Part shown: one piece after another, positions 32,876 through 45,892 of the stretch
Layout: every line of letters starts with the position of its first letter
Position numbering within the stretch: position 1 is the first letter of the stretch
DNA from: Sipunculus nudus
Taxonomy: Eukaryota > Annelida > Sipuncula > Golfingiida > Sipunculidae
Length of the DNA: 64,000 nucleotides
Direction: 5' to 3'
Assembly: GCA_026874595.1 (NCBI GenBank)
Contig: CM049311.1
Coordinates: 75,650,453 to 75,714,452, forward strand
Position numbers and translations under genes: made by a program
The notes under the pieces: generated by a model
The model's input: the letters and a program-made list of their open reading frames with translations, nothing else
Told to the model about the DNA's origin: nothing
Databases searched by the model: none

Positions 32876-35800
32876 ATAAAATAACATCGAATATTTGTTT
32901 AAAGTATCGCTCCAGAAACCAATAAGAAGTAAAAATGCTTTTTTTAAAATTTCGATATAAAAAACCAGCTTGATATTTTCAATTCAAACGTTTAATGTAT
33001 GAGAACCATATTGTCGTGGAAATGGGACAATCACATCATATGGTAAGTCATTTTGCTATTTTATTCATTTCTAAATCACTGCATTCAATTGATATTTAAG
33101 GATATTTGTGAGACTGTGACATATTTGAAACAACTTGTATTTTTGACAAAAATTTATTGTAGTTAGATTCTATATTTAATGAAAAAAATTACATTCATTT
33201 ATTTAGCTTAAAGTGTATGTGTAGGGGGGGGCAACCTGGTTGAAAAAGTGGGAGGTACATGTCCCCCTGTTAGTCATATAATTAAACATATATGCCCATA
33301 TCATATATTTTATCATTGAAATATGCAAAAGCTAGGAAGCAAAAGACAAAATCCAGACGGTATACCTGATTTTTTTGTACTTTCGAGTCCATCATTGTTT
33401 ATTCTGTGTTCTCTGACTTTATTTTTGAAACTCTTGTTAAATATGCGCATGCATTTGTGCCAAAAGTACTTATAAACACGTTCAAATCAAATTATGTGCC
33501 TATATATCCTACAAATATGCCTTTGGTACACATTTTACCTGTAAATTATTAATATTTAAAAAAAACATAAAGTGGTTGGGGTAAAAAATGGCCTACCATA
33601 CAAAAATATTCTTCAATTTCCGTTTATGCCAAAACGTGCAATTATGATGTATAATAAGAAGATTATAGTTCATAAATCAATGCAAAGACGCTCCAGAAAA
33701 AATTGTTCCAAAATCGAGTTCCTGGTTTATAAAAAAGTTTTTTTGTTTCAGGATGTTTGCCTTAATTACATGTTTAGAAACGCCTGAAATGAGTAACGAC
33801 ACCTCAGAGAAGAAAATGAAGGAGGTTTGGGAAAATTCCTTAGGGGCATTTTCTGGCCCATGGACTACTTTGATTGATTACAAAAATATATAAACCACAG
33901 ACACTAGTAGCAGTGTAATTCTTTGTGTCAATATATAATGGCTAAATATCTGTATAAACGGTTTAGTTTGGTCATGTTAACATGTACTATCATTCAGAGA
34001 AGTCTTTAATGAAACTTGGGAAAACGAATAACGAAGTACACAAAATGCCATTATGAACTGTCATTTACCCGAACAAATCGGTGAGATTAACTTTAGATTA
34101 GCATAAATATATATTCTAAATACCCGAGCACCGGTGTAACAGAGAGCCTTTTCAATAACAGCTTTACAATTGACATTGCAAGATCAAGTTTGATGGCTCT
34201 GTCAGCGAGAGGAATCATAACATCTTAACCACTGCATCGACTGGGCCAGTCTACATTGATATCATTTTCAAGTTAATGTATGATATAACCGTTCCCTGAG
34301 TGCAATGATTTACTGCTTTTTACATGGCCGTCCACTCACAGAAAGGTCACGTTTTTTACCCACAAAGCCTATAAACTTCAATTTGGTGATGAAACCTGTG
34401 TGCACGTATGAATGGAAATGTCGAGAGGAAACTTACCCAAGTGGCATCCTGTGCTCCTTTGTCACACATCAGACAGGAACTTGATGACAGTCTGCCGGAA
34501 TGAATGTTTGACCCTCTTTCTTCAAAGGCCGCAAAGAGAACTTCAAAGGATAAAAAAATTATGTTTCTTTTTTAATAAACTCCCTACATCACTGTACCTC
34601 TTATTCTACCAGGGAAAAAAAGGACACAACGGTGGTAAAATGAGTGCTTGGTTAGGACCTATTTTATTGCTGGATGAATCATAAACTTATGTTTGACTAC
34701 AACAGCCACGGGGAGGTCATGCAGGGCTGACATTTCGGGCGCTTCGTCAGCAATCCATCAGCTCCTAACAAAGATAATTGATTCGGGCTTCCTTATATAC
34801 TGCATGCTTCGTGAACTGTGGTTTTTAAGGTCGGCTGGTCTTTTCATAGCTCCATATATCGTAGTGTCCTTATTAACCTACCAGGGAGCGAGCAACTTTA
34901 ATCAACATAGGCTGATATAGGTGGTTCATGAATTATGAAACATAAAGTCTGCGTTTTCTTCTGTACAACCTTTTCGTTTCCAAAGAGAGGACCAACATGA
35001 CAATGCCGATCAGGAAAAAGATATAAACAACCTTAATTAATTAACGTTCTTACCAGATTATTTTTATAATTCACAAAATGCTTCGATAACGTTCTTAAAA
35101 CTCTGCAGTTCTAATTATGCCAAAACCATGCATTTACAGCTGACTTCCCTGAACGTACATGAAGATATCAGTCCATCAAATACAATGTTGTATTGATATA
35201 GTCCTATAAGTTCCTATATTAGTTCCTGCAAGTTGCGTGTTCCCTGGTCCCCGAGTTATTCAGTTCTGCAGCATTTTAGTGCAACTTCATATATCAACTT
35301 CACAGGAACCGAAAATAAAAAGATGCGAACGAATGAAACCCGAATTAAGTTAACTTAAAATTACCTATCTGTTTCTTATATAAAGTGTAGTCCAGTTTGT
35401 CCAAAACACATCAGGAATCATACTGAATATCCGAATTTGCCCGAATAAAGGGTCATTGGAGAACATTGACAAAATTAATTCCCTGTCGCATTAATGAGGC
35501 TTTGAATAGTTAAAAGCGGGCGGCATTTTGCCAATCTTGACTTAGGAGTCTGTCGTCCTCTCAGAAGTGCATGGTATGTAATTTCGCGGGCCTATCTATA
35601 AACTCGATGAGGCTGTCCTACCGCAAAACGAGCAATATAGTACATATGTACTAATAGTACCACTGAAGTGGCTCAACAAATCAGATTTTTATTGGCTATA
35701 GATAATGCATTTGTTTAATTTTACACTATAATGTCGTATTAGAACAGAAGTTAATTCGGTTTTCACCAAACGAACCTGGTTATATGAATTTAGTTTGGGG

Positions 35801-36017
35801 TTTGTCATTTTAACATCGTAACAATAAAATGGGCTTCACAATGAATTGCTCTCTCCAATTGCACAAATAAACCATATGGACGTTAAGTTTTGGTCAGTGT
35901 AATGAAAACTACATTTTCACACAGTTTATGAGAAATAAAGTTTGCTCCTGACCCACGAAATTGAACGGACACAGACTAAGGCTGTCTGTCGAACAAAGGA
36001 ATAAGCAGATAAATAAT
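32876..36017. other. No recognised gene
   Basis: AT-rich. A G-run followed by a 'gtgggaggtacatgtccccc' stretch (about 33224-33265) resembles the G/C-rich ends of MITE relics. Frames at 33572-33787, 34412-34684 and 34693-34920 are unrecognised. Confidence 0.5.
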
Positions 36018-36217
36018 GTGCCCGAAGCGGACCCAGAGGAGTGTCCGGTGGGTCCGAACCCCCTTTCCCTGCTGATGAACCCGTTTTTTCAGGGTTTTAG
36101 CTAATATTTGAGGCCCTGAGCCTCTTTTCAGGAACTGGCGATCTTTTTAAGGTTTAAACATTTGCTCTCCTTGCTTGGACTCCTGTTTTCCTAAATCTTT
36201 ACTCCGCCTTGTGCACG
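36018..36217. mobile_element. Degraded hAT-type MITE relic
   Basis: The left end GAAGCGGACCCAGAGG...GGTGGGTCCGAACCCCC resembles hAT MITE termini of the CAGGGGCGGACCCAG type. The right end, CTAAATCTTTACTCCGCCTTG, is a diverged version of the expected inverted end. No 8-bp duplication is visible. Confidence 0.4.
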
Positions 36218-36780
36218 TTGCTTCCAGAAATCATTAGATGTTTGCGTATAAATGAGACGGTACATTGAGTAACATAACATTGTTGCATTGAAAATAAGGT
36301 CGATTAGTTTAATTAATTAGCCTCCCGGTGAGCCTGACGTGCACCAGGGATGTGACTGTCGTGACTTCACAGCTGGCTTCATACCAAAAACAGGAAACTG
36401 AATTTTGTTAATTTATTGGCTGATCTGGGTGCAACCAAATTAAAAGGGTCCACGGATTCCTGCCAAGATAATGATTACAGAACATGAAGCACTCGCCTTG
36501 ATTTTAGCATATATTCCAATACCGAAACAATCAAAGTTTATTTCTCATGGAATTTTGGCCTCCTGAGGTCTCCGCACATAGGCATCCAGTCGCTGAAATC
36601 CGGCCTTGGTGACAATTTTCTGCCAAAACTTACCAATACAAGATGGTCACTAAGGGATGCCATGAATTCGAAACTTGGCAGAAGAACTCCGAGATTTCTC
36701 ACATTTGGCTTCCCCAAATGAGTGAGCAGCTCTCTTCAGGCGACAGGCGTGATGGATGTGTGGCCGTGTTTCATTAAGAC
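36218..36780. other. No recognised feature
   Basis: No ORF or repeat recognised. Confidence 0.45.
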
Positions 36781-37292
36781 GGGTACCCTCCTATATATGG
36801 CCCTCAGCAAAGCATAGAGACAGGTGTACAACGCCATCTTAAGTACTCCCAGTTGCAACTTCTGACTTACTTTTAGACTGGTTCCAACTCCAATATGCAT
36901 GCTCACACCGATTCTCGTGAAAGTTTACGCGATCCTGGTTGATTATCAATGTAAATTTCTTATAAAATTACTTTCTTTAGTTATTTCTAGTTTCAAATAT
37001 TGAAAAATGAATTGTTGCACAAAAATCGAATGATGGATGTATAGATTATACGATATACTGAATCTTTGATATTCCGCTGTACGTGGCATTGGTTTATTAT
37101 CAATATCTATTAATCTTATCAAAAATGCAAAACAAAATGTACAGGCAATTTCTCTAAGCAAAAGAAATGCTTATTTTTAATCATATAAAATACATACTGG
37201 AGTTAGAAACAGTCTGCCGGGAATACCTAAGATGGTGTTGTACGCCTGTCTCTATGATTTGCCTAGAGCAGCGGTGCCTAGAGCGGGGTACC
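36781..37292. repeat. Inverted repeat, ~100-120-bp arms around a ~290-bp loop
   Basis: The reverse complement of 36781-36900 matches 37192-37292. Shared blocks include TATTGGAGTTGG / TACTGGAGTTAG, the stretch leading to TAAGATGG, GTTGTAC, CCTGTCTCTATG and the GGGTACC end. Both arms carry an ATG (minus strand near 36836, plus strand 37232) in the same context. The right ATG opens an 85-codon frame (37232-37489), the left a shorter one. Differences between the arms fall mostly at first and second codon positions, which argues against conserved coding. Confidence 0.75.
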
Positions 37293-38039
37293 AGTCTATG
37301 TTTCATTCAGAAACAAATGTGCCTTTCGTGGATCCCTTGATGTTAGAGGAGATGCATTGTACACGCATGGCCCATGGGTGCGGCAGTGACTTCTTAAAGC
37401 TAGCATTTAAAATTGAAGGTTGCTATCTCCTCCGAAAAAGGATGATAAACATTTTCCGATGTTTCATTGTAATAGTGATAAGTTTATAATGTTATGAAAA
37501 TATGAATTCTTGTTTACTTCCCACACCTTGCATTATTATTGAACAAATCTACTGTATTCAGGATACACTTCAATGTAACTTATTTCCAGTGCAGTTTTGT
37601 TGAACTATATTAAAGTTAAAATATGTAAATATATGTAATGGTTTAGTATTATTAACTTCATATAACATATGCTGAAGTTTGGTGGCCTCCTAGAAATATA
37701 CTTATGTAAAATCATCACAGCTTCTTGAGACATTTATGCTGGATTATTAACAGTCCTGGAAGGGATTTCATATCCACCTAACCTAGGTGCAGAAACACAT
37801 GAACGAAGTTAACTAAAATATCGTCACCTTAATCATCAGAAAACGACAGAAATAAATCCAGTGAAGTTGTTAATGCATAGAGTGTCTGATAACATGATAT
37901 TAGGCGTTGAAAGGACATCTGAGATGAGATACGTTGCCTCGCTTCTGTCCTTTGTTAGAACTCTATGAGCTCTTCATTCAGCATCAGGTGCAAATTCAAT
38001 TCCAGGGACGCTGAGGGCAGATGTTGCTCCGTGATGCAG
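37293..38039. other. No recognised feature
   Basis: Includes the rest of the unsupported 37232-37489 frame, then AT-rich sequence. Confidence 0.5.
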
Positions 38040-38640
38040 CCGCGTCAACACAATCCGAGTCCGAGGGCAAGTCCGAGTCCAGGCTACTCAAATTTCTGAG
38101 GTTCGCGTCCAAGTCCACCAACTACGAGTCCGAGTCATTTGGAATCCAAGTCCGAGTTCGATACAACAGTCCATAAAAAGCATTTTAAAACAGAACTTTT
38201 AGAATATCATGTACATTTTAAGTAAATTCACACTTTAATGATTAATTATATTTATAGCTTCCTTTGCTATTCAAAGTTTGATATATTTTGTAATATATTG
38301 TAGAGTTAGCTTATGTGCGTATGTCTTTATAATATTTGATTATTTCTATTAGGCCCAGATGGACTCAACCTGATTTCCCGAGTCTTTTCCTCCCAGTCCG
38401 AGGATAACCCGATTCCAGGACACTCATGTTTAAGTCCCTAAATAGTGGACTCGAGTACAAATGTTGTATTGTGTGTTGTGTTACTATTAAGTTCTAATGG
38501 ACCTTGATGTAAGCAAAGAGAGACTTAAGTGGAAATCAGACCTGCACGAGACTTTCTCCCAAACGTGCTTGGACTCGAGAACTGACTCGTGTCGAAGTCC
38601 TGACTCGAGTCTAAATCACTTCTTGGCTTCAATAAAACAG
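38040..38640. repeat. GAGTCC/GACTCG-rich degenerate repeat
   Basis: Clusters of GAGTCCGAG, AAGTCCGAGTCC and GGACTCGAG recur at 38056-38160 and 38350-38620, separated by an AT-rich 190-bp stretch. The two clusters could be the ends of one inserted element with irregular terminal repeats. Class unknown. Confidence 0.55.
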
Positions 38641-41149
38641 TAAGGATTTATAAAGTTACACTAAAATCTTGAAACCCCATTCAACAAACGAAAACATGAC
38701 TGCATGTGACATACGTAAAGTTAATGTTGAGGTTTGAAACATGTCATTTCAACTAGGCAATGAACCAGAAGTGTCCTGTGAAAACATGAAGGGGTGACAT
38801 CATGTAAACAACAAGCATCGTACAAGTTAGTGTGTTATTGTGTGAATGATAAGAATCTTCATTTCAATATGCATGTTTAACAAAGAAAAGTTCTTATATA
38901 TGTAAAAGTTATTGTGATGAAATTTGTGTTCCTCTGCTGCTTACACACTAGAAAGTTTATTTTACAGTAAGAACACCAAGTCATCAGTACGGTATATTGT
39001 AAACAAATTCTAAAATTCAATCCAATGGCAGTCCACATACAAGCAGCTTAAGAAAGACTATTTTCTTGGTCACATGCAGTTATCAACATGGTTATCAAAA
39101 TATTGCATCCTTTATTAAAGATTGGCACATCGTTTGGGAGAAAGTCAGGTGCAAGTCTGATTTCTATTTGAGCCTCTTGGCTTAAAGCAAGGTCCTGGCT
39201 ATTCAAACGTACTTCATTTTAACACAACACACAGAAAAACCTTTGTACGAGGGTCTCATAGGGACATGTTAAGGGGGGGGGGTTCTCTTCATAAAAGACA
39301 AAGGGGCGTCTGTTTTGAACTGTATTTTTAAATGACTTATTTTGAGAGAATTTTGAGGGATAAAAAAAATAACTGGTAAATGGAAAGTACTATTGCGTCA
39401 CGTTTATTTGATCAAAGTTCCTCGTAAAATACTTGAAACGTAGCTAGGTAAATCCCCTGGGCAAAAAGATTTAACTTTTTCTGGAAATGGTATAATTTGC
39501 AAAGGGTCTTTTCACCAGTATGAAATACCCAAAAGTCCATCCACATATAGCATCAATAATTCAGTCACCCACTCGATTTGTCGGAAATGTTTGTCAAGCA
39601 CAAAATGATGTGACAACCAATGGAAAATATAACAGCTTTATCGCCCGAGTTGGTCGAGGTGTATTAGTAACAAATTCGACAAAAAAGGAGCAGTGTTACT
39701 GGGAAACATGAGCTGTAAGTAGGATGAAATTGTACTTGCAACTACTTCTTGGGGATCCCTGGCCAGTCAAATCGAAAAACATCTGCAGGTAATATAACAA
39801 CGATTCTCAACAATCGAATGTTAATTTAACAGCATTATTTTTAGAAAAATAAACGGTCATTGGTTTTTATTATTATCTACCCTGGAGGCGGTAACGGGCG
39901 CACCCTGTGAAATGCTTATTAGCACGAGGCTGTATGTTTTCCTATTCCTATTGGGATAATTTGTCAGTTTATAATGCACCTACCTCCAGAGTTAAATTAA
40001 ATTATCTAAAAATATACCAATCAAGGTGATATCGTAAGAGACTTCATGACGAATTCTCCTTGTCCAATTTCCAGGGATGTATAATGATAGTGAATGATGG
40101 AGGGTGTAAATAAGAGAGTTGTCAACGGGATGTTTTCAAGCTGAGACTTTGAATAGTGGACAAGAGGTCGCCTTTATACGACGGTCATCATTCATGATCG
40201 TAATGCAAATAGGACCTAAACACCATGTGATGCCAGCCTCAACTGTTTGTATGAAGTCTTTAATTGTATAGCCTATTCATTTTTTTCAACCATGGATGTT
40301 TTTTTGGTTGGTTAGTTGGTTTAATTATTACCATTGTTGCTTAAAATTAAACTTACAAACCCATTCCTATGTTAATTTGTGAACTGGGGCGACCTGGACC
40401 AAATTAAAGTTTGATTTGCAGATGGAGGGAATAATTCAGGAGGAATGTTTTGCCGTGGCGGATTCATGTGCATCTCTGAGTGATATTCGGTTTTTTTTTC
40501 GTTAGTTATAACACCAGCGTTATAGATAAAAATATAAACTAAGGCACCATTTTGACCATTTTATGCTAAAAGAATGAAAGCATTTGTAATCATTAAGCGA
40601 GCTATTTCATTGTCTTTTGACAGGAAAATGTCGTGTCATTTCCATTAGATAACTTGTCTACTGGTTACACATTTTGTAGCATGTAAATCTTCCAACCTAT
40701 TGTATTACTTTGGTTATCAGGGCTCCGACCCTCCGTCCATCTGTCCGCCTGTAAGCCTAACTTATGCGCTCATTATTTAAAAAAAAGAATACATTTAATC
40801 TTTCTCAAACTCATACGGACTGTACTGAAAGTTACATCAAACGAGGCACGTTAGCTCTATAACAAAAGATCTCACGCTAAAATCTAAATATTATATTCCA
40901 TATAAATCATAAAAAAACAATCACCTGGTTATACTTCCTACTTGAACATGCAATACAATAACTAAGTCACAGTCCTCTAGTGACATCACGCCCCCTTTAA
41001 AAGAAAAAATTCTCGATACGCAGGATATCGATCCATTTCAAGTTATATGAAGTCATTATTCAATACCAATCAATAACCTGTTATGTGAAAACATTATACA
41101 GCTCGTATCTATACACAATTTCTGTCTTACATATATCCACAATATCCAA
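38641..41149. other. No recognised gene
   Basis: Includes a G-run at about 39269-39277 and an unrecognised 63-codon frame at 39520-39711. Otherwise AT-rich. Confidence 0.5.
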
Positions 41150-41159
41150 TCCTATTCAA

Positions 41160-42450
41160 CACTGTGGTAATCTACTTAAAAAGGCTGGCCCATTGTTTAA
41201 CGTGCCAGAGACAGCCTGTATCTCAAAGCTAAACTCTTGTCACGCTAAAGCCCACCTGATTACTCTCTTGTTTACACACTTACACACTGGGCTTTGCTAA
41301 AAAACTGTTTTAATCATGAACGGTCTACATGTCAAGTGCATCTCAAATTTCTGAACTGCCCAATTGCCAAACACTCTCTCGATAGAAGAGTTATTTCTCT
41401 ATCTAGCCAGTAATTTCCTGCTAGCATAAGCTATTGGTTGCTTCATCCCATCGTGTTCCTGAATAAGGATACTTCCGATTCCGACGCAGGTAGAACCGCT
41501 TACTGAAATCTGGCAGTCTCAGAACCGGGGGATCAGCAAGCTTAGCTTTAAGTGAGTTGTACGCAATCTCATGGACCTTTTTTTAATTTCTTAGTTTGTC
41601 CTTCCCGCGTAGGGTCCGTTGGTGGAATCGCTATATCGGCATTGTTCGGCATAAAGTTCCGGTAATAACCGGTAAGACCTAGGAAGGTTCTCAAGGCTTT
41701 TTTGGTTTTCGGTCTTTCTGCGCTCTGGATTTCTTAAACAGCAACGAGTTGGTAGCGAAGTATCCGGTGCCTACAAGCTGGCCGAAAAATTCAAGCTGCG
41801 ATAACGTTCGAATGTTTTTCCTGATTAAGGAAAACTAGCACGTGTATTAGCACGTCGTCTGTGTAGCAGATCACGGTCGTCATGTCGCTGAACATCTTCC
41901 GCAGCATGCGGGTAAAAACTGCACCTGCAGTCACTTAACGAAATGGCATTATACTGAACCTGTAAAGATCCGTCAGGCGTTACAAATGCCGTTTTTCCCT
42001 AGACTCCTCTGACACCGGAATCTGCCAATAGCCTTTCGTCAGAACGATCTTGTTAAAGTATCAGCTTTTGGCCAATTTCGTTAACAGTGTTTCGGGCTCC
42101 GGCATCGGTTTTGGGTCAATTACGACCGATTGATTCAATTTACGGTAATCGATCACGAATCAGATCTTTCCGTCTGGTTTTCACAGCATAATGCATGATG
42201 ACGCAAAACTCTCGATTAGGCCTTACTCTAACATCTCGTAGATTTCCGAACGCATAATCTCTATTAACTCAAACGTAACACGATACGGTTTCAACTTCAC
42301 GGGTGTATCGGAAGTGAGTCGAATATTACATTCGACGACATCGTTGAGTTATGGGACATCTGTTATAACTTTGCAAGTCCGGTTTAAAAGATCGTGTATC
42401 TCACGCATTTGTCGCTTGCCAAGCTCAGCATTAACCTGTTCAGTTTGGCT
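41160..42450 (-). pseudogene. Second Ty3/gypsy pol relic: RT and RNase H
   Basis: Read on the minus strand across all three frames, gypsy RT-RNase H motifs appear in order. They are a VITDVP entry motif (about 42365), LKPYRV (about 42290), KPDGK, IDYRKLNQS (42160-42130), a MPF block (about 41950), CYTDDV at 41868-41851 (the usual Y-x-D-D with Thr at x), FLGLTGYYRNF (about 41690-41655), then RNase H with IQEHDGMKQPIAYASRKLL (about 41460-41405), RWALA (about 41245) and a terminal LSRLPQC (about 41170). It has many stops and frameshifts and is clearly older than the copy at 0.6-3.2 kb. No integrase or LTR was found on either side, so its pol order cannot be told. Its motif wording differs from the first element, indicating another gypsy lineage. 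Confidence 0.82.
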
Positions 42451-42494
42451 GCGCACTGTTGATGGTAAGGACACGTGGGAGTTTTCGTCTACAC

Positions 42495-42765
42495 TCTCAC
42501 AAATAAGGGTTCCAGGTAGAACCTAAATGGGTTCTTCGAAGTGGACTGAGTGGGGAACCTTTAAGGGTTCTAACTGGAACCTTAAACACATGGTTTTTTA
42601 ACCTCCCGGGGTTCTTTTCTGAAGCCTTACAGGTTCACTCCAGAAACTGTGTAAAGGTTCTAGGAGGAACCCTTTAAGGTTCTTGACAGTGGACTGAGTG
42701 GGGAACCTGGATGGAATCCTTAGGTACATGGTTTTATATGGAACCTTTAAAGGTGCCAAATCACC
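42495..42765. repeat. AAAGGTTC/GGAACC-rich repeat with 148-bp duplication
   Basis: GTGGACTGAGTGGGGAACCT occurs at 42541 and 42689, a 148-bp period. AGGTTC/GAACCT words occur in both orientations throughout (GGTTCTAACTGGAACC, AAAGGTTCTAGGAGGAACCC), giving many short inverted repeats. It sits at the 5' edge of the second gypsy relic. A MITE family with GGTTC-type ends is likely but unnamed here. Confidence 0.65.
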
Positions 42766-43767
42766 TGCCTTTTGAAAAAGAATCTATGTTATTTCTACCT
42801 TCCTCTGTGTATATATTAATGATCTTAGGATAATTTGATTAAGAAAAATTCTAATATCACTTTCGTAAAGGATGCATGAATCTGTTTATCAACAACATGC
42901 ATGTAAACAACAATGTTAATAAAAAGGGAAAAACATGTAACCTAAGGTAGTAGATTGCATATATGCGGAGGTAGAAAGGTTACTTGTTGCAAAATGCCAA
43001 AACAAAGATGGCTGTACCCATGTAGATACATAATCAATCTGCCAGGTTATGGGAAAGAGTTAAACATGAAACATTAACTTGCGATTTTATTACCAAATCT
43101 CCAGTACTGCATTCAGCTCTGAAAACGTGCTGTACGTTTTTCCTATTAAGTTAACTACACAAAATTATCTGTTTTTAAGATGTGGGATGGAGTTTTAAAA
43201 TCATAATTTTATTAGTTAGCTCCCTAACGGTAAAGTTGTGTTTGAAGATGGTTTGACAGATTATTTGATATAGACTGGACTTGCTGGAGTTCTTTACGCC
43301 TTCCTTTTCTTCTAAAGAGAACGTTTATTTTCACTCATCACCACTGCATTACTAAGAAAGGACAGGAGTGGCTTTCCTAAAAGAACTGGGTGCACTTGGG
43401 CCCTTTAATGCTTGAATCTCAATGGAAATGGTAGTATACAGGAGGAAATGTCAAGACTCACAAAGGCTCTCCCCATAGGGCCAAGTCCTTGGAAGTTTGT
43501 CCGTCTTTGTTCTTTGTGTTCTCTCTCTTCGGTATCCTCTGGGGTCTAACAAATATCTGTATGCTGGTGTATCAACATGCGTTGATCCCAGCATTTATTG
43601 GAAAATTAGAAACGCTACGTCCATCATGATTTGTTTTCTCCCTTGTGTAAATGTTGAGGCAATTAATCAGAGTCAGGTTCCTGAAATATGACACGAAATA
43701 TGAAATTCAGGATTAAATGAACTTGGAGAACGGTGCTAGAACTTAGGTGGCCGGAAAAGTAATAGCA
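42766..43767. other. No recognised gene; one short dispersed repeat
   Basis: 42950-43005 (CCTAAGGTAGTAGATTGCAT...) resembles 62939-62995 (CCTAAGGTGGTTATTTGCAT...), both followed by GGAGG/GAAG..AAAGGT.AC..GTTGCAAAA. The rest is unremarkable. Confidence 0.5.
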
Positions 43768-44466
43768 TCTGGCCAACAGAAACAAAATCTCGCTGTTCTC
43801 TGAATGTGCTCAGCAGGAGAAATAAAATCTTGCTGTCTTCTTCATCTGCTCAACAAAAGAAAAACGTCTTTATTATCTTATTTATCCGCTCAACTAGAGA
43901 AACAAAACCATACTGTGCTCTGTATCTGCTCAAAAGGAGAGACAAAATCTCGTTGTCTTCGTTATCTGCTCAACAGGAGAAAAACAAAATATCGCTGTCT
44001 TTTTTTCTGCTCAACAAGAGAAACCAATCTTCACCATTTTCTTTATCTGCTCAATAAGAGAAATAAAATTCACTGTCTTATTTAACTGCTCAACTAGAGA
44101 AATAGAACCTCGCTGTCTACTTTATCTGCTCAACAACAGGAACAAATCTTCAATATCTTCTTCACCTGCTCAGCAATAGAAACAATAAATCGCTGTCTTC
44201 TTTTTCTGCTCAACCAGAGAAACAAATCTTCATTATCTTCTGTGTCTGCTCAATTAGAAGAACAAAACCTCAATGCCTTCTTTTTCAGCTCAAAAAGAGA
44301 AACTAATATTCACTTTCTTCTTTAACTGCTCAACAAACGAAACGAATTCTCGCGGTCTCCTGTATCTGCTCAACAGGACAAACATAACCTCGCTTTCTTC
44401 TTTATCTGCTCAACAAGAGAAACAATACCTCGTTGACTTTATTATCTGTTTAACAAGAGAAACATA
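43768..44466. repeat. ~40-bp minisatellite, about 17 copies
   Basis: Units resemble CTGCTCAACAAGAGAAACAA followed by AACCTCGCTGTCTTCTTTAT, with a 39-41 bp period. Units differ by many substitutions, so the array is older than the 46-kb satellite. Two overlapping plus-strand frames (from 43804 and 43806) are by-products of the period. Confidence 0.92.
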
Positions 44467-44880
44467 GGTGTGTAATACATTCAAACAAGCTTCAGGACTT
44501 TTTTGTCCCAAGCGCCCTATAACGGCGTAAAACCTAGTGAAATGACCTTAAATCACATGAGTGTTAAACCTTTTTTCTATGGTAGTCGAAAAAATACCAT
44601 CCATAGGTGTGACATAAGGTATGGTTGCAAGTTTATTGCATAAAATGTTAAATGGTAGCTAATTGATTATGAATCAGCGTGAAGCAACATTGTGGCCCTT
44701 GGGGAAAGTTTGCTTCAAAATCAAAAATCGGGTTTTTTAAATATTACATCTTGTCCCCGGTATGAGTGAAATTTAAATTACCTAGAATGGCTGTGTTTTT
44801 GCAGCACAAAAACAGATTGATGGCTCCCTCCTACGGGCCATCCCAAAACATAAGGGGTACAAATATACAATATCTCAAAC
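44467..44880. other. No recognised feature
   Basis: No ORF or repeat recognised. Confidence 0.5.
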
Positions 44881-45530
44881 CTATGACTCTACTTGTAAGC
44901 ATATCTTGAAGGTCACAGTGTTTTCGAACTCCTTCGAGATTTTGGCATAAAGAACTGATGTGTCAAATTTAAGAAATATCTTTAGTACTTCCAAAGTTTT
45001 TGGGACAAAATGATCCTAGAATTGGACAGATTCGACCTTGAAGATCAAGGTCAAGGTTACCAATACCAGTACTATTGCGAGAACTCAATGGATACAACTT
45101 GTGTGGGGAAAAATAAGCTGATAATGTTCACAAGACTATAATTCGGCTAATTTAACCTTGAAGCTCCTGTTCAGGGTCAAGGTCACCAGTTTTTTTTTTA
45201 CTCGTCCAAGAACATCGTTTAAACCAATCGTGCACCAAATGTGATAACAAGATGTGAAATACTTCAAATAATACGGGGTTCACACAAGTTTCACATTTCT
45301 GCATATTTTAACCTTGAAGTTGAAGATCAGCGTCATAGCTTTTCGAAATCTTCCGAGATTCTGGTAGGAATAATTTTTGTACAAATTACGGGGAAATATA
45401 TGCAGCACTTCAAAAGTTACCGTGATATCCCACTGATGACGGCGACTTACGACGACGGCGGACAACAGATGATGACACTGAAAACAACATGTCTCCTTTC
45501 GAGGGCGTGGAGGGGGGGGGGGGGCACATA
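44881..45530. repeat. Dispersed 'aaggtcaaggtcac' repeat, two diverged tandem units
   Basis: TTCGAACTCCTTCGAGATTTTGG (about 44926) and TTCGAAATCTTCCGAGATTCTGG (about 45343) mark two units about 415 bp apart, each preceded by CTTGAAGGTCA or CTTGAAGTTGA. Between them are AGATCAAGGTCAAGGTTACC and CAGGGTCAAGGTCACC. The end is rich in GACGGCG/GACGACGG words and then a G-run at about 45511-45523. Confidence 0.65.
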
Positions 45531-45892
45531 ATACAATGGTTAATGGTGGCACACAGAACATGGATCAGGCAAGTGTCACCATGAAACCGGTGCAGAATCT
45601 TTGTTTTGGGTGCAAAATCCAAGATGGCAGCTACGAAATCCCCAAAACCTTATTATAAGCAATGGGCAAAATGATTAATGAAAAGGATATATCGATAATA
45701 AAACACACGAAGCTAAAGAAAAATCAAACTGTATGAGTGTCTTTTTAGAAAAACCGAGGTGACTTAAATTGTATCTTTCAACTTATTATTATTATTTTGG
45801 TTGCAAAAAAAATATTGCCGGTTTTCAAAGGGATAATTATTTTGAAGAAAAAAAGATATTCATACTAGTATAATAAATGTTTTCTGACAATT
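45531..45892. other. No recognised feature
   Basis: AT-rich flank of the satellite. Confidence 0.6.
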
